A stretch of 64,000 nt of DNA from an uncultured Lachnospiraceae bacterium. GTDB taxonomy: Bacteria > Bacillota > Clostridia > Lachnospirales > Lachnospiraceae. The stretch spans positions 62,001-126,000 of the forward strand of contig CACZBK010000005.1 of assembly GCA_902779395.1 (NCBI GenBank), written 5' to 3'. The notes under the pieces were generated by a model. It had not been told where the DNA came from. It ran no database searches and was given only the letters and a program-made list of their open reading frames with translations. This document shows, piece after piece, positions 37,802 through 46,619 of this stretch (the stretch's first letter is position 1; every line of letters starts with the position of its first letter). Made by a program: the position numbers and the translations under genes.

Positions 37802-39121
37802 TTAAAAATTCGTACTGCTGTCGTATATCTCTTCGGCTTCATCATCCAGCTCGCCGTAGTATACGATATCGTGACCGGAGTTGATAAGGTTCATCACCCC
37901 GCTGATAGCCGATCCGCTTCCTGCAGGCCAGGTACCGGATACCGCAATATCCTTCGGGATATATACATCCATCTCTTCACAATATATCCCGTCATCAAGA
38001 TCTTCATATATCTCGGGATAGGTACCCGCAAAATCCGGAACACTGTTTACGATGCTGAGCCATTCTTTATAAACATCATAATCATATACGTCTCCGGTAA
38101 TGACATAATACTCATCCTCTTCGTCATACTCATTAAGAGTATAATTCTTTACAAGAAGATATCCGCTGCTCTCTACATTGAATATCCGATCCATATATTC
38201 ATCATACAGATCCATATCCGGATCATCCGGATCTATTCCGTCCCAGTCTTCATCATCGTCCCAGTCTTCGTCATCATCCCAGTCTTCATCGTCCCAGTCA
38301 TCATCGTCGTCGAAAAGATCGTCATAGTCCGAAAGATCGGTATCTGAGGTACGTTCTATACCGTTAGCCGATAATACATCCGTGATCTGGTCATCACTCA
38401 ATCCTTCATACCACTTCTTTGAACTGTCCGCATAAGCAAGGACATTTCCCTGGCTGTCAACTATGGCTACAGGCTCATCATCTTCATCATCTTCTTCATC
38501 GTAATCTTCATCGTCTTCTTCGAATTCGTATTCGTACCAGGTATCCATAAGATTGCATGTTATCGCGTTTATAACACGTTCCATCATGTCATAATCATAT
38601 GAGAGCACCCACTTGTTTCCTTCTTCCAGCTTTTCCATATAGAAAACTACAGTCTCCTCTTTGGTAGCAGGAGTATCACTGGTATAGTGCTCTTTGATAA
38701 GCTCTGCAAGCCTGGTCTCATCTACAAGGTCATCTTCATCCTCAAAGTATTCTTTATAAAACTGATCCATTGCCTGCTTAAGGCCTGCGGAATAATCATC
38801 ATAGCTTAATACTACTTCAACCTCCGCATAGGTGTCATCATCCGGATCTATAACGGGTTTGCCGACCGTATATTTGATGTTCTTTGCATGAGCCAGGAAA
38901 ATATCTCCGAGCTCCATCTCCGAAAAATCATCAAACATATCGGTAAAATCTTCTTCACTCATGATATCTTCTTCAAAGCACTTGCACATGCCGGCATAAT
39001 CCAGCTTCTGAAGTGCTGCACAGAATGACTTGACCGGAGTGTCAACTTTAGACTTACCGCATCCGGATACAAGAACCATGATCAGCACAAACACAACAAA
39101 CAAAGATGTCTTCTTTTTCAT
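37802..39121 (-). CDS. Extremely acidic lipoprotein
   Basis: The product has 439 residues. The signal sequence with lipobox LVSGC (about 17-21) gives a membrane-anchored surface protein. Residues 25-190 resemble a DUF4878/NTF2-like domain (VDTPVKSFCAALQKLDYAGMCKC, VLSYDYDMMERV). Two acidic linkers follow: EEDDEDYDEEDDEDDE and a tandem DDEDW repeat (DNA 38241-38309). A third folded region starts near ESSGYLLVKN. Function is unknown; calcium or cation binding by the acidic tracts is possible. It is co-directional with comEC and the L,D-transpeptidase. Confidence 0.8.
   Translation of the reverse strand: MKKKTSLFVVFVLIMVLVSGCGKSKVDTPVKSFCAALQKLDYAGMCKCFEEDIMSEEDFTDMFDDFSEMELGDIFLAHAKNIKYTVGKPVIDPDDDTYAEVEVVLSYDDYSAGLKQAMDQFYKEYFEDEDDLVDETRLAELIKEHYTSDTPATKEETVVFYMEKLEEGNKWVLSYDYDMMERVINAITCNLMDTWYEYEFEEDDEDYDEEDDEDDEPVAIVDSQGNVLAYADSSKKWYEGLSDDQITDVLSANGIERTSDTDLSDYDDLFDDDDDWDDEDWDDDEDWDDDEDWDGIDPDDPDMDLYDEYMDRIFNVESSGYLLVKNYTLNEYDEEDEYYVITGDVYDYDVYKEWLSIVNSVPDFAGTYPEIYEDLDDGIYCEEMDVYIPKDIAVSGTWPAGSGSAISGVMNLINSGHDIVYYGELDDEAEEIYDSSTNF
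38241..38309. repeat. Coding microsatellite, 18-bp units
   Basis: Four consecutive units based on TCCCAGTCTTCATCATCG (18, 18, 15 and 18 bp) encode the DWDDDE repeats of the acidic lipoprotein. Length differences are multiples of three, so the frame is kept. Such tracts vary between strains by slippage. Confidence 0.85.
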
Positions 39122-39167
39122 ATCCTTATGTTCCTCCCATAACTTTTACCGTGACATTCTAACACAA

Positions 39168-41402
39168 TCAATCCTGCTTTTCAATCATAAACTCATCCAC
39201 CTGAAGACGGCCTTTCTGTGCCGTTATGGTCACTGCTCCCATAAGGTCGGTGCGGTAGATATCACAGTCCATATCCTTTACACGTTCCAGCACTTCTTTA
39301 TGCGGGTGCCCGTATGAATTTCTGTATCCGCAGGATATAAGTACCGCTTCAGGATCGATGATATCAAGAAATTCCCGGGTACTGGATGTCTGTGAGCCGT
39401 GATGACCAAGTTTCAGGATATCATAAGGCCCTGAGTGTCCCGTAAGATCCGTAAAAACACGGCTCTTTAACATCACCTCCTCGCTCTCTGCAGTGGCATC
39501 ACCCGTGAAGATCCCCGAAAATCCCCGATCCGATACCACTTCCAGTACCTGGGAGTATTCGTTTACATCATCACAATCATATCCTTTTGCAGGATGCAGG
39601 CATAAAAGATGCAGATCTCCAAGATCCAGCCTTTTCCCCGTGCTGTTATAGAACACATTGACACCTTTCGCTTCCGCAAGCTTTATCAACTCGTAAAAAT
39701 CTTCATCTGCACCTGATGCACCGGGCAGTACTATCGCAGCTATTTTTATGTCGCATGCTTCCGACGAAAGCATATCTGTCAGTCCTGATATATGATCGCT
39801 GTCCGGATGTGTCAGAAACCACAGATCTATCCTTCTGATCCCTTCATACTTAAGAAAAGGCATGAGCTGATACTTATAAAGCTGAGCCTTTGAACTGCTG
39901 CCGCCGTCTATCATCACAGTCAGAGCTTTTGTTTCTATACAGAAACCGTCTCCCTGCCCCACATCCAGCATCGTAAGCTTAAAATCCGGTCTTATCCTGA
40001 TAAGCATAAAACAAACACATACCGCACTTATACCCAGTTTTACCGCACACAGCCCTTTTTCGTTAACATCCTTCTTAAGCCGGAGCTTACTTTTTAGGTA
40101 TCGTTTATCAACGGTCATCAATATAATAAATATGCCGTAAACCATGATCATCTTCCAGAAAGAAGGCGCCCCGGCAATAAAAACATGCATCGGAAGTCCG
40201 GATACAAGGCTGCACAGCATATCATACAGCTTAAGTATCAGATGCACGGGTATGCCCAGTACCACTCCCGCCGGAAGCCAGATGAGCCCGGCAGCCGGCA
40301 TGATAAGCCCGAATGCCATAAGCACGCTCATCAGCGGGACAACTATCAGGTTCAGAAGTACGGAATATACCGGCACTTCGAAATAAAAATACAGGATAAG
40401 CGGAAGAGTAAAAACACTGACCGCCACAGATGCTCCCATACCCTGCAGCAGCTTTCTCACGTGCTTATCATCAGCACGCAGCTCCCCCCAGAGTGCCGGT
40501 CCGAATACAGCCACTCCCGCTACCGCAGCATATGAAAGCCAGAAAGATGAGGTCAGCAGCAGATATGGGCCGGCTGCCACAGTCGCTGCCGCAGAGAGCC
40601 CAAGCGCCGTCGGAAAATCATAGGACCTTCGCTCCACATCCGCCACCACCGTGAGGGCAAACATCATGACCGCTCTTACCGTGGAAGTCCCCGCACCTGT
40701 CAGTATGGCATAATTTACCATAAGGAATACCGTAGCAAAAGCAGCCGGAAAGACCGGAACACTGAGACGTCTAAGCAGTCTGTACAACGCCAGTCCAAGC
40801 AGGGATATGTGCAGACCGCTTATGGCAAGTATATGCGATATGCCCCCGGCCCTGTACAGATCCTTTATATCCGGAGAAAGCTCACCCTTATCCCCAAGGA
40901 TCATCGCCTTCATAACCGCACTGTCATCTTCCGGAAGGAGTTTATCATACAGTTTTCCAAGATAGCAGCGTATATTCCAAAGACCTTCTTTCCAGACGCT
41001 GTATCTGTCTGCAGCCGGGCTCCACTCATCCGCATTCATTCCGGCCCCATACCCCAGACACAGATAATAATCCCTCATATCAAATTCTCCGGGATTAGTA
41101 GCCTCAGGATACAGACGCAGGCTCCCACTTACGCATACCTGTGCTCCCACCGGCGGCATCTCACCGTCCGTGAAACAGATAAGTCCGCTTTCTTTTTTTA
41201 TCATATCGGTGTCACCATCGGCGATGCCGACGTTTTTAAGGTAGAATACCTTTTGATCCTGCCTGAATTCCTTTTTTTCCACTACACCGTATACCACTGC
41301 CTTTCCGGGTGAATACTCCTCTTCGGGCGGTCCTATCCGGTATAATATCAGTGCTGAAAGTAAAAGAAATAAAAGACAGGAGAACAACAGAGGTCTTCTC
41401 AT
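39168..41402 (-). CDS. comEC: DNA internalisation competence channel ComEC/Rec2
   Basis: A 744-residue polytopic protein that forms the channel for single-stranded DNA during transformation. N-terminal TMs surround an OB-like soluble domain (VYGVVEKKEFRQDQKVFYL). The competence domain (about 180-440) has GGISHILAISGLHISLLGL and ILTGAGTSTVRAVMMFAL. The C-terminal metallo-beta-lactamase domain has MLDVGQGDGFCIE, THPDSDHISGL and LKLGHHGSQTS. The length is typical. comEA lies four genes upstream in the same run. The comGA/pilin genes needed for uptake are not in the window. Confidence 0.95.
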   Translation of the reverse strand: MRRPLLFSCLLFLLLSALILYRIGPPEEEYSPGKAVVYGVVEKKEFRQDQKVFYLKNVGIADGDTDMIKKESGLICFTDGEMPPVGAQVCVSGSLRLYPEATNPGEFDMRDYYLCLGYGAGMNADEWSPAADRYSVWKEGLWNIRCYLGKLYDKLLPEDDSAVMKAMILGDKGELSPDIKDLYRAGGISHILAISGLHISLLGLALYRLLRRLSVPVFPAAFATVFLMVNYAILTGAGTSTVRAVMMFALTVVADVERRSYDFPTALGLSAAATVAAGPYLLLTSSFWLSYAAVAGVAVFGPALWGELRADDKHVRKLLQGMGASVAVSVFTLPLILYFYFEVPVYSVLLNLIVVPLMSVLMAFGLIMPAAGLIWLPAGVVLGIPVHLILKLYDMLCSLVSGLPMHVFIAGAPSFWKMIMVYGIFIILMTVDKRYLKSKLRLKKDVNEKGLCAVKLGISAVCVCFMLIRIRPDFKLTMLDVGQGDGFCIETKALTVMIDGGSSSKAQLYKYQLMPFLKYEGIRRIDLWFLTHPDSDHISGLTDMLSSEACDIKIAAIVLPGASGADEDFYELIKLAEAKGVNVFYNSTGKRLDLGDLHLLCLHPAKGYDCDDVNEYSQVLEVVSDRGFSGIFTGDATAESEEVMLKSRVFTDLTGHSGPYDILKLGHHGSQTSSTREFLDIIDPEAVLISCGYRNSYGHPHKEVLERVKDMDCDIYRTDLMGAVTITAQKGRLQVDEFMIEKQD

Positions 41403-41447
41403 GTTCTTTCTCCCATTATACAGACCGTTCCCCGCAGGGGACCGGCC

Positions 41448-42371
41448 TCAGTCGACTATATCAAGATTTCTTGAAAAATCCTGTTCCAGATCAATGACTT
41501 CTTTATACATAACTTCACTGCTGCCATTGACCATGAACTGAACTTTATGAACGGTGCTCAGTTCCGCAAGAGAATTAACTATTGAATAAATGCTCACCTC
41601 GGGAGTGACATTTCCCACACTTTCCAGAAAACCGCTGTCAAGATTTACAAAACATACTCCATCGGTAACTGTGACGGATATGACTTTGGTCGTACTGTCG
41701 ATGACGGGATAAGCCTCTTCTCCTTCAGGTCCTTCTATCAGCTGTTCGAGCACGAGTCTTTCAAGCGGAAGATTAGTATTATACATGACGCTTCTGCTGC
41801 ACTCGATCAGTTTATCGCCATTCTCATCAGCAAAGTAAAGATGAAGCGTGGCTTCCTCATATGCGTTTATCTCAACACCCTCATTATCAACAAAACTGTC
41901 AGCTGTCATTGTTCCCACATAATTGCCGCTTCTGTCCATATAAGGCATCGCATCCACAGTGATACTTACGGAACTGACTCCTTCTATCTGGGTAAGAGTA
42001 CGGACTATTGCCGCACGCACAAGTATCTCCCTTGTGGGGCTGAGCTCGGAATAAGCGTCACTGAGATCCAGAACAAGCTGCTCTCCGTCAAGTACACAGC
42101 TCATCACATTAAAACCGAATCTAAGAGGTGCTTTATAGTCGCTGTCTGTCATATCGCTGCTCATTGCGGTAAGAAGCTCCCGGATGATCCCCTCTTTATC
42201 TTCCGCGATCCCTTTATGATCCTCATAGACCAGCGCCGTTTCGCTGCGATTCAGGCAATAGATCCTGTAGCTGCCTTCAACCGCCTCTTCCTCCTGCCCT
42301 TTTTTGGTGCATCCGCATGTCATACAGACGATCATCGTTATCAGGATACAATACTGTAATATCTTTTTCAT
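41448..42371 (-). CDS. GerMN-domain lipoprotein
   Basis: The product has 307 residues. A signal peptide with lipobox MTCGC leads to two tandem GerMN (sporulation/germination) domains: the first about 60-150 (LLTAMSSDMTDSDYKAPL, LVLDLSDAYSELSPTREILVR), the second about 185-290 (LYFADENGDKLIECSR, LERLVLEQLIEGPEGEEAYP, CFVNLDSGFLESVG). It follows the histidine kinase stop by three bases. The order response regulator, kinase, GerMN lipoprotein parallels mtrA-mtrB-lpqB of Actinobacteria, suggesting the lipoprotein modulates the kinase. This is inference. Confidence 0.9.
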   Translation of the reverse strand: MKKILQYCILITMIVCMTCGCTKKGQEEEAVEGSYRIYCLNRSETALVYEDHKGIAEDKEGIIRELLTAMSSDMTDSDYKAPLRFGFNVMSCVLDGEQLVLDLSDAYSELSPTREILVRAAIVRTLTQIEGVSSVSITVDAMPYMDRSGNYVGTMTADSFVDNEGVEINAYEEATLHLYFADENGDKLIECSRSVMYNTNLPLERLVLEQLIEGPEGEEAYPVIDSTTKVISVTVTDGVCFVNLDSGFLESVGNVTPEVSIYSIVNSLAELSTVHKVQFMVNGSSEVMYKEVIDLEQDFSRNLDIVD

Positions 42372-42374
42372 TAT

Positions 42375-43811
42375 TTAAGTTGCCTCCACTATATAGCTTA
42401 AAGGAAGCTTGACCGTAAATGTTGTCCCCTCACCAAGAACACTTGACACATCGATGGAACCCCTGTGAAGAAGTATGGTCTTTCTTGTTATTGAAAGGCC
42501 CAGTCCTGTGCCGCTGATCTCTTTTGAATGGGATTTATCCCCTCTGTAGAATCGTTCGAAGATATGCGAAATCTCTGCTTCGGGGATACCGTTTCCCGAA
42601 TCGGAAATAGTTATGGTCATATACTGATGATCCGCATCCAGAACTATCCTGACCCATCCGGGATGCTTGTTATACTTGATCCCGTTCTCAATGATATTGG
42701 TTATGGCCTGAGTCATCTTAACCTCATCCATATCCGCATTGACTACTCTTCTGCTCTCAAGTATAAGATCAACTTCACTCTGTCTTGCCAGAGGCCCCAG
42801 ACGCTTTATTATCTGTTCAAGCAGTTCGTTAACAGTTACATTCTTAACATGCATGCCGGAAGCGCCTTTTTCCATTCGTACAAGCTCAAGCAGGTCACTG
42901 ATTATCTCATTTTCCCTGTCAACCTCGTTGCTGATATCCTGCATGAAATCCTTATACATCTCAAGCGGCGCATCTTCCTGCATATTCAATGAATCCGCAA
43001 GTACCTTTATGGACGCAATGGGGGTTTTAAGTTCATGAGAGACATTGCTGACAAATTCCTGCCTGGACTCGTCAAGCGTCTTAAGACGCTGCCTTAATTT
43101 ATGGAACGCATCAACAATCTCCTGTGTTTCCTTATAATCGGATACCACCGGAAGATCCTCTTCAAAACTTACCACGCTGCCCATGGCCTTCGTTACACGT
43201 TCAAAAGGTCTTGCCATAAGCGAAGATACACCAAAAGCCACACCTATCATCATGATCAAAAGTACTATCTCTATTATCCAGCCTCTTCTGAATATATCAT
43301 CTGTAGTCCTGTATATACTGTCCGTTGATGAGCTCGCAAGTATCACGGCCGTAACCGCACTCTCACCCGTTGCTGCATCTTTTTCCGTCACAGGCACCGC
43401 TACCTCTATGAAACGGCTGCCCTTATCATAGTTGGTAACATTTTCACCAAGAAAGGACCGTATGACTTCCTCGCCTATCATATATCTGCCAATGCTTATG
43501 TCATAGGTATCGGCGATAACGCGAAAACCACGGTCGATAACGAGTATCCTCCCGTCATAAACCGAAGAAAGAAGTGTCAGCTGAGCATTGATGGCTTCCG
43601 AAGAAGTATTCTGAAAGAAGTCATAGTTCCTCATACGGGTGGCAGCAACACGGATCTGTTCGGTCATTTCCATGATGCGCTGCTCTACCATTCTGTCCTG
43701 TATATTAGCCCCTGCTGCCAGACGCATGGTGCTGGCCGCAACAAGAGCAGCTATAACTATGACTATGAAGATTCTGAGTCTGAAGCTCTTTAGATACTCT
43801 GATCTTTTCAT
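42375..43811 (-). CDS. Sensor histidine kinase, WalK/PhoR-like
   Basis: The product has 478 residues: TM1 (about 13-30), an extracellular sensor region (31-177, PhoQ/DCACHE-like by length, with RILVIDRGFRVIADT), TM2 (178-197) and HAMP (about 198-250). The kinase core has H259 in NVSHELKTPIAS, N-box TNIIENGIKYNKH, G1 DSGNGI and G2 GTGLGLSITRK. There is no PAS domain, unlike WalK. Its start overlaps the response regulator stop (ATGA, 43808-43811). It probably senses an envelope cue together with the GerMN lipoprotein. Confidence 0.93.
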   Translation of the reverse strand: MKRSEYLKSFRLRIFIVIVIAALVAASTMRLAAGANIQDRMVEQRIMEMTEQIRVAATRMRNYDFFQNTSSEAINAQLTLLSSVYDGRILVIDRGFRVIADTYDISIGRYMIGEEVIRSFLGENVTNYDKGSRFIEVAVPVTEKDAATGESAVTAVILASSSTDSIYRTTDDIFRRGWIIEIVLLIMMIGVAFGVSSLMARPFERVTKAMGSVVSFEEDLPVVSDYKETQEIVDAFHKLRQRLKTLDESRQEFVSNVSHELKTPIASIKVLADSLNMQEDAPLEMYKDFMQDISNEVDRENEIISDLLELVRMEKGASGMHVKNVTVNELLEQIIKRLGPLARQSEVDLILESRRVVNADMDEVKMTQAITNIIENGIKYNKHPGWVRIVLDADHQYMTITISDSGNGIPEAEISHIFERFYRGDKSHSKEISGTGLGLSITRKTILLHRGSIDVSSVLGEGTTFTVKLPLSYIVEAT

Positions 43812-44500
43812 CCCTTATAGAAGTATCCGGCCCCCCACTTGGTCTGTACATACTTAGGCGCTCCGGGGGTCTCTTCAATCTTCTCCCTCAGTCTTCTCAC
43901 ATGGACATCCACTGTTCTGGGATCGCCGTTATATTCACTGCCCCAGACCAGTTCTTTTAAACTGTCCCTGCTGTATACCTTACCGGGATGTGTGACCAGA
44001 AGCTCCAGTATATCAAATTCCTTTGTGGTCAGATTTATTTCTCTTGAACCGATGAAAAGTCTTCTGTTCTCAATATCAAATCTGAAATCACCGTTCTGTA
44101 TAACATTGGCATTATTTGCAGCTTCCGCATTTTTCTTGCGTGATCTGCGGACAAAAACCTTTATCCTCGCCTTTACCTCAAGCACATTAAAAGGTTTGAC
44201 TATGTAATCATCTGCTCCTGATTCAAAGCCCATGATCTTATCCATGTCATTTCCTTTAGCTGTAAGAAAGATGATGGGAACATCCGAAAATTCCCTTATC
44301 TGCCTGCATACTTCCATTCCGTCTATCTTGGGAAGCATAAGATCAAGAAGGACAAGATCGTAATGATTCTTTCTGGCAAGTTCCACTGCCTCTTCACCGT
44401 CGTATGCGGCATCGGTCTCCATCCCATCCTGTTCTATGCTGTATTTAAGCCCCTTAACTATAGCTTTCTCGTCATCCACTATAAGGATACGCTCTGCCAT
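43808..44500 (-). CDS. OmpR-family response regulator, WalR-like
   Basis: A 230-residue two-domain regulator. The receiver has D9-D10 and phospho-acceptor D53 (LVLLDLMLPKIDG), T and K switch residues in FLTAKGND and VKPFN. The winged helix contains REINLTTKEFDILELLVTHPGK, VDVHVRRLREKIE and TKWGAGYFYKG, close to WalR/PhoP. It is translated with the kinase. It lies 18 bp after the comEA stop, so the competence and envelope genes share a transcript. Confidence 0.93.
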   Translation of the reverse strand: MAERILIVDDEKAIVKGLKYSIEQDGMETDAAYDGEEAVELARKNHYDLVLLDLMLPKIDGMEVCRQIREFSDVPIIFLTAKGNDMDKIMGFESGADDYIVKPFNVLEVKARIKVFVRRSRKKNAEAANNANVIQNGDFRFDIENRRLFIGSREINLTTKEFDILELLVTHPGKVYSRDSLKELVWGSEYNGDPRTVDVHVRRLREKIEETPGAPKYVQTKWGAGYFYKG

Positions 44501-44518
44501 TACTCTGTTCCTCCAGGA

Positions 44519-45109
44519 TCACCTTGCGATGATCTCATCTTTAAATCCGGAATAGGTTCCGTCACCTATCCCCGATACATTCCTGATATCTTCCGTTGTA
44601 GCAAAAGCTCCGTGTTCCTCTCTGTATTCCACTATAGCCTTTGCTTTGCCTTCACCGATCCCGCTAAGCTTCATCAGCTCTTCGATACCGGCATGATTTA
44701 TATCCACTTTTCCATCGTCCGCATAGATCCGCTCCGGCTCCGTAAGACCTTCAGTCTCACCATTTGTGGGGATGTGGTATTTAAGCCCATCCTCCAAAAC
44801 TGCCGCCAGATTAAGATAACTCTCATCCGCTTCTTCATTAAAGCCTCCCGAGAGTTCTATCGCATCAAAAAGCCTGCTGCCCTCAGGCAGGGAATAAACT
44901 CCCGGCTTTGCTACGGCGCCGCTGATATGCACGATCACTGCCCGCGCAGGCGGCATGATATCAGCCGCATCATCAACAGATGAGCTTATCGGCTCATCTT
45001 CTGCGGCCACCTCAAGCTGTTCGCTGATATATTCCTGTGCGGATCCGCACCCGGCAGGGCATACCCCCAAAAGCGTCAGTAACAGAATAAATATGATATT
45101 TTTCTTCAT
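44519..45109 (-). CDS. comEA: Competence DNA-binding protein ComEA
   Basis: The product has 196 residues. An N-terminal hydrophobic signal with a lipobox-like CPAGC implies membrane anchoring. A SLBB domain (VIVHISGAVAKPGVYSLPEGSRLFDAIELSGGF) is followed by paired helix-hairpin-helix motifs (KVDINHAGIEELMKLSGIGEGKAKAIVEYRE, IRNVSGIGDGTYSGFKDEII) that bind double-stranded DNA without sequence preference. The ATG at 45109 follows AAAAGGAG. It is the first gene after the promoter at 45171-45199. Confidence 0.93.
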   Translation of the reverse strand: MKKNIIFILLLTLLGVCPAGCGSAQEYISEQLEVAAEDEPISSSVDDAADIMPPARAVIVHISGAVAKPGVYSLPEGSRLFDAIELSGGFNEEADESYLNLAAVLEDGLKYHIPTNGETEGLTEPERIYADDGKVDINHAGIEELMKLSGIGEGKAKAIVEYREEHGAFATTEDIRNVSGIGDGTYSGFKDEIIAR

Positions 45110-45170
45110 GATCTGCTCCTTTTCCACATTTTATGCGGTAAAAGGCCTTCTCAGAGATCACCTGAAAAAT

Positions 45171-45199
45171 ATTCTATGATATAATCTCAAAACAATCAA
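45171..45199 (-). promoter_or_regulatory. Promoter of the comEA operon
   Basis: On the minus strand TTGATT (45194-45199), 17 bp and TAGAAT (45171-45176) form a good sigma-A promoter 61 bases before the comEA ATG. It lies directly after the solute-binding protein stop. No terminator separates the two units. Confidence 0.65.
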
Positions 45200-45206
45200 G
45201 CATGAT

Positions 45207-46619
45207 TTAAAATTTTTTCACCTGCTCCTTCATCTGACCGGCCAGGTCCTTCAGCGTCTGCTCCGGATCTGCTCCATCCCATACTCTCGAATAAGCAAGT
45301 TCAAGTTCAACCCAGAAATTACTGAGTGTAATGAGCTTTGGAAGAACGGCGCTGCTTTCATATATTTCGCGCACCACACCCTTTGCTCCAGCATTCTCCT
45401 CTATGACACCGCCCATGCATGGCATCTTTCCCGTCCTGTCATAAAGGGTATTTGCATTTTCGTATATTATATATTCCGCAAAAAGATTGGCCTCATCGGG
45501 ATGTTCCGAAAAACCGTTCACCACAACACATCCGGTTGTCGACAAGCCCCTGGCCGTATGCTCCGAATCCACTCCGGGAAGTGCCGCCACACCATAACCG
45601 TATTTAAACTCTCCGTCTTCATAAGCCTTTTCCACAGTAGGAAGAGCATCTGTGGTAACTATGGTAAAAAGACTCTTCCCATCCAGAAAATCGGCGAGTA
45701 CTTTCTCATAACTGCTTTCTTTTGATTCGATCGAGAAAAACTGGTGAAGGTCCTGATAAGTAGTCATGCAGCGTATGGTATCATCATTGCAGATATCGAT
45801 CATATCCGGATCATCACCGCACTCACCGCCTACATTCATGTATGCACCCGTAAAGAAATAATTGTAATATATGTCGGATACATCCCAGAGGAAGAAATGC
45901 TCCATTCCTTCAGGTGCACCATGCTCCATAGCCAGCTTGGTAATATCCTCTATGGACTCCGGTATAAGCTCCTGGGTACGGGCTGCCACGGCTTCTTTAA
46001 AGCTCTCCTCGGTATAGCCTTCCGGTATGCCTGCATCGGGAACATAGGTCCTCCCCGCTCCCTCTTCATCTTCATTTCCTTCCGGCGGTTCGCTTCTGAG
46101 CTCTGCATCAGCCATCTGGGACAGATACGTGGAATTATAAAGAAGAAATGCTGTCTCGTAATAAAAAGGATATGCCACCTGCTTGCCCTTATAGGTTACG
46201 GCATTCATTGCTATTTCCGGATAATTAATACTGTTGAGTATATTCTCCGGATCGCTTACGGGAAGTGCAAGGCCCGAGAGCGCTGCTTTTTCAAGGCAGT
46301 CCGATCCTGCAATAAAAATGTCCGGCATCTCCTCATTCTTTACGGATGAATCATATATCTCCTCGATATACTCAAGTCCGGTTTTGAGAACAGGCTCAAC
46401 CCTTACGCCTTCGGCATCCTGATACGCCACCGAAGCACTGTTAAGGTAATCGGTAAGTCCTTCATCCGTATACCATAATATAAGGGTGACAGGCTCCTTC
46501 ACAGGTGCCTCCACCCCGGGAAGTATTTCTCCTTTGGGCTTAAATACGAAGTACGCAGCCACGCAAAGAGCAGATACCAGAAAAATATATAACCATGTCT
46601 TGTGTCTTAAGCTTTTCAC
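45207..46619 (-). CDS. Orphan extracellular solute-binding protein (family 1)
   Basis: A 470-residue periplasmic-type sugar-binding protein fold tethered by an N-terminal helix (TWLYIFLVSALCVAAYFVF) without a lipobox. Features are LILWYTDEGLTDYLNSASVAYQDAEGVRVEPV, MPDIFIAGSDCLEKAA, VAYPFYYETAFLLYNS and GYGVAALPGVDSEHTARGLSTTGCVVVNGFS. No permease or ATPase gene is near. The GTG at 46619 overlaps the argD stop (GTGA) and uses AAGGAG inside argD, so expression is tied to arginine synthesis. Its ligand and transporter are unknown. Confidence 0.85.
   Translation of the reverse strand: MKSLRHKTWLYIFLVSALCVAAYFVFKPKGEILPGVEAPVKEPVTLILWYTDEGLTDYLNSASVAYQDAEGVRVEPVLKTGLEYIEEIYDSSVKNEEMPDIFIAGSDCLEKAALSGLALPVSDPENILNSINYPEIAMNAVTYKGKQVAYPFYYETAFLLYNSTYLSQMADAELRSEPPEGNEDEEGAGRTYVPDAGIPEGYTEESFKEAVAARTQELIPESIEDITKLAMEHGAPEGMEHFFLWDVSDIYYNYFFTGAYMNVGGECGDDPDMIDICNDDTIRCMTTYQDLHQFFSIESKESSYEKVLADFLDGKSLFTIVTTDALPTVEKAYEDGEFKYGYGVAALPGVDSEHTARGLSTTGCVVVNGFSEHPDEANLFAEYIIYENANTLYDRTGKMPCMGGVIEENAGAKGVVREIYESSAVLPKLITLSNFWVELELAYSRVWDGADPEQTLKDLAGQMKEQVKKF

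Noticed and set aside
38241..38309. Possible CRISPR or regulatory repeat
   Set aside because: It is an in-frame coding microsatellite for an acidic protein tract.
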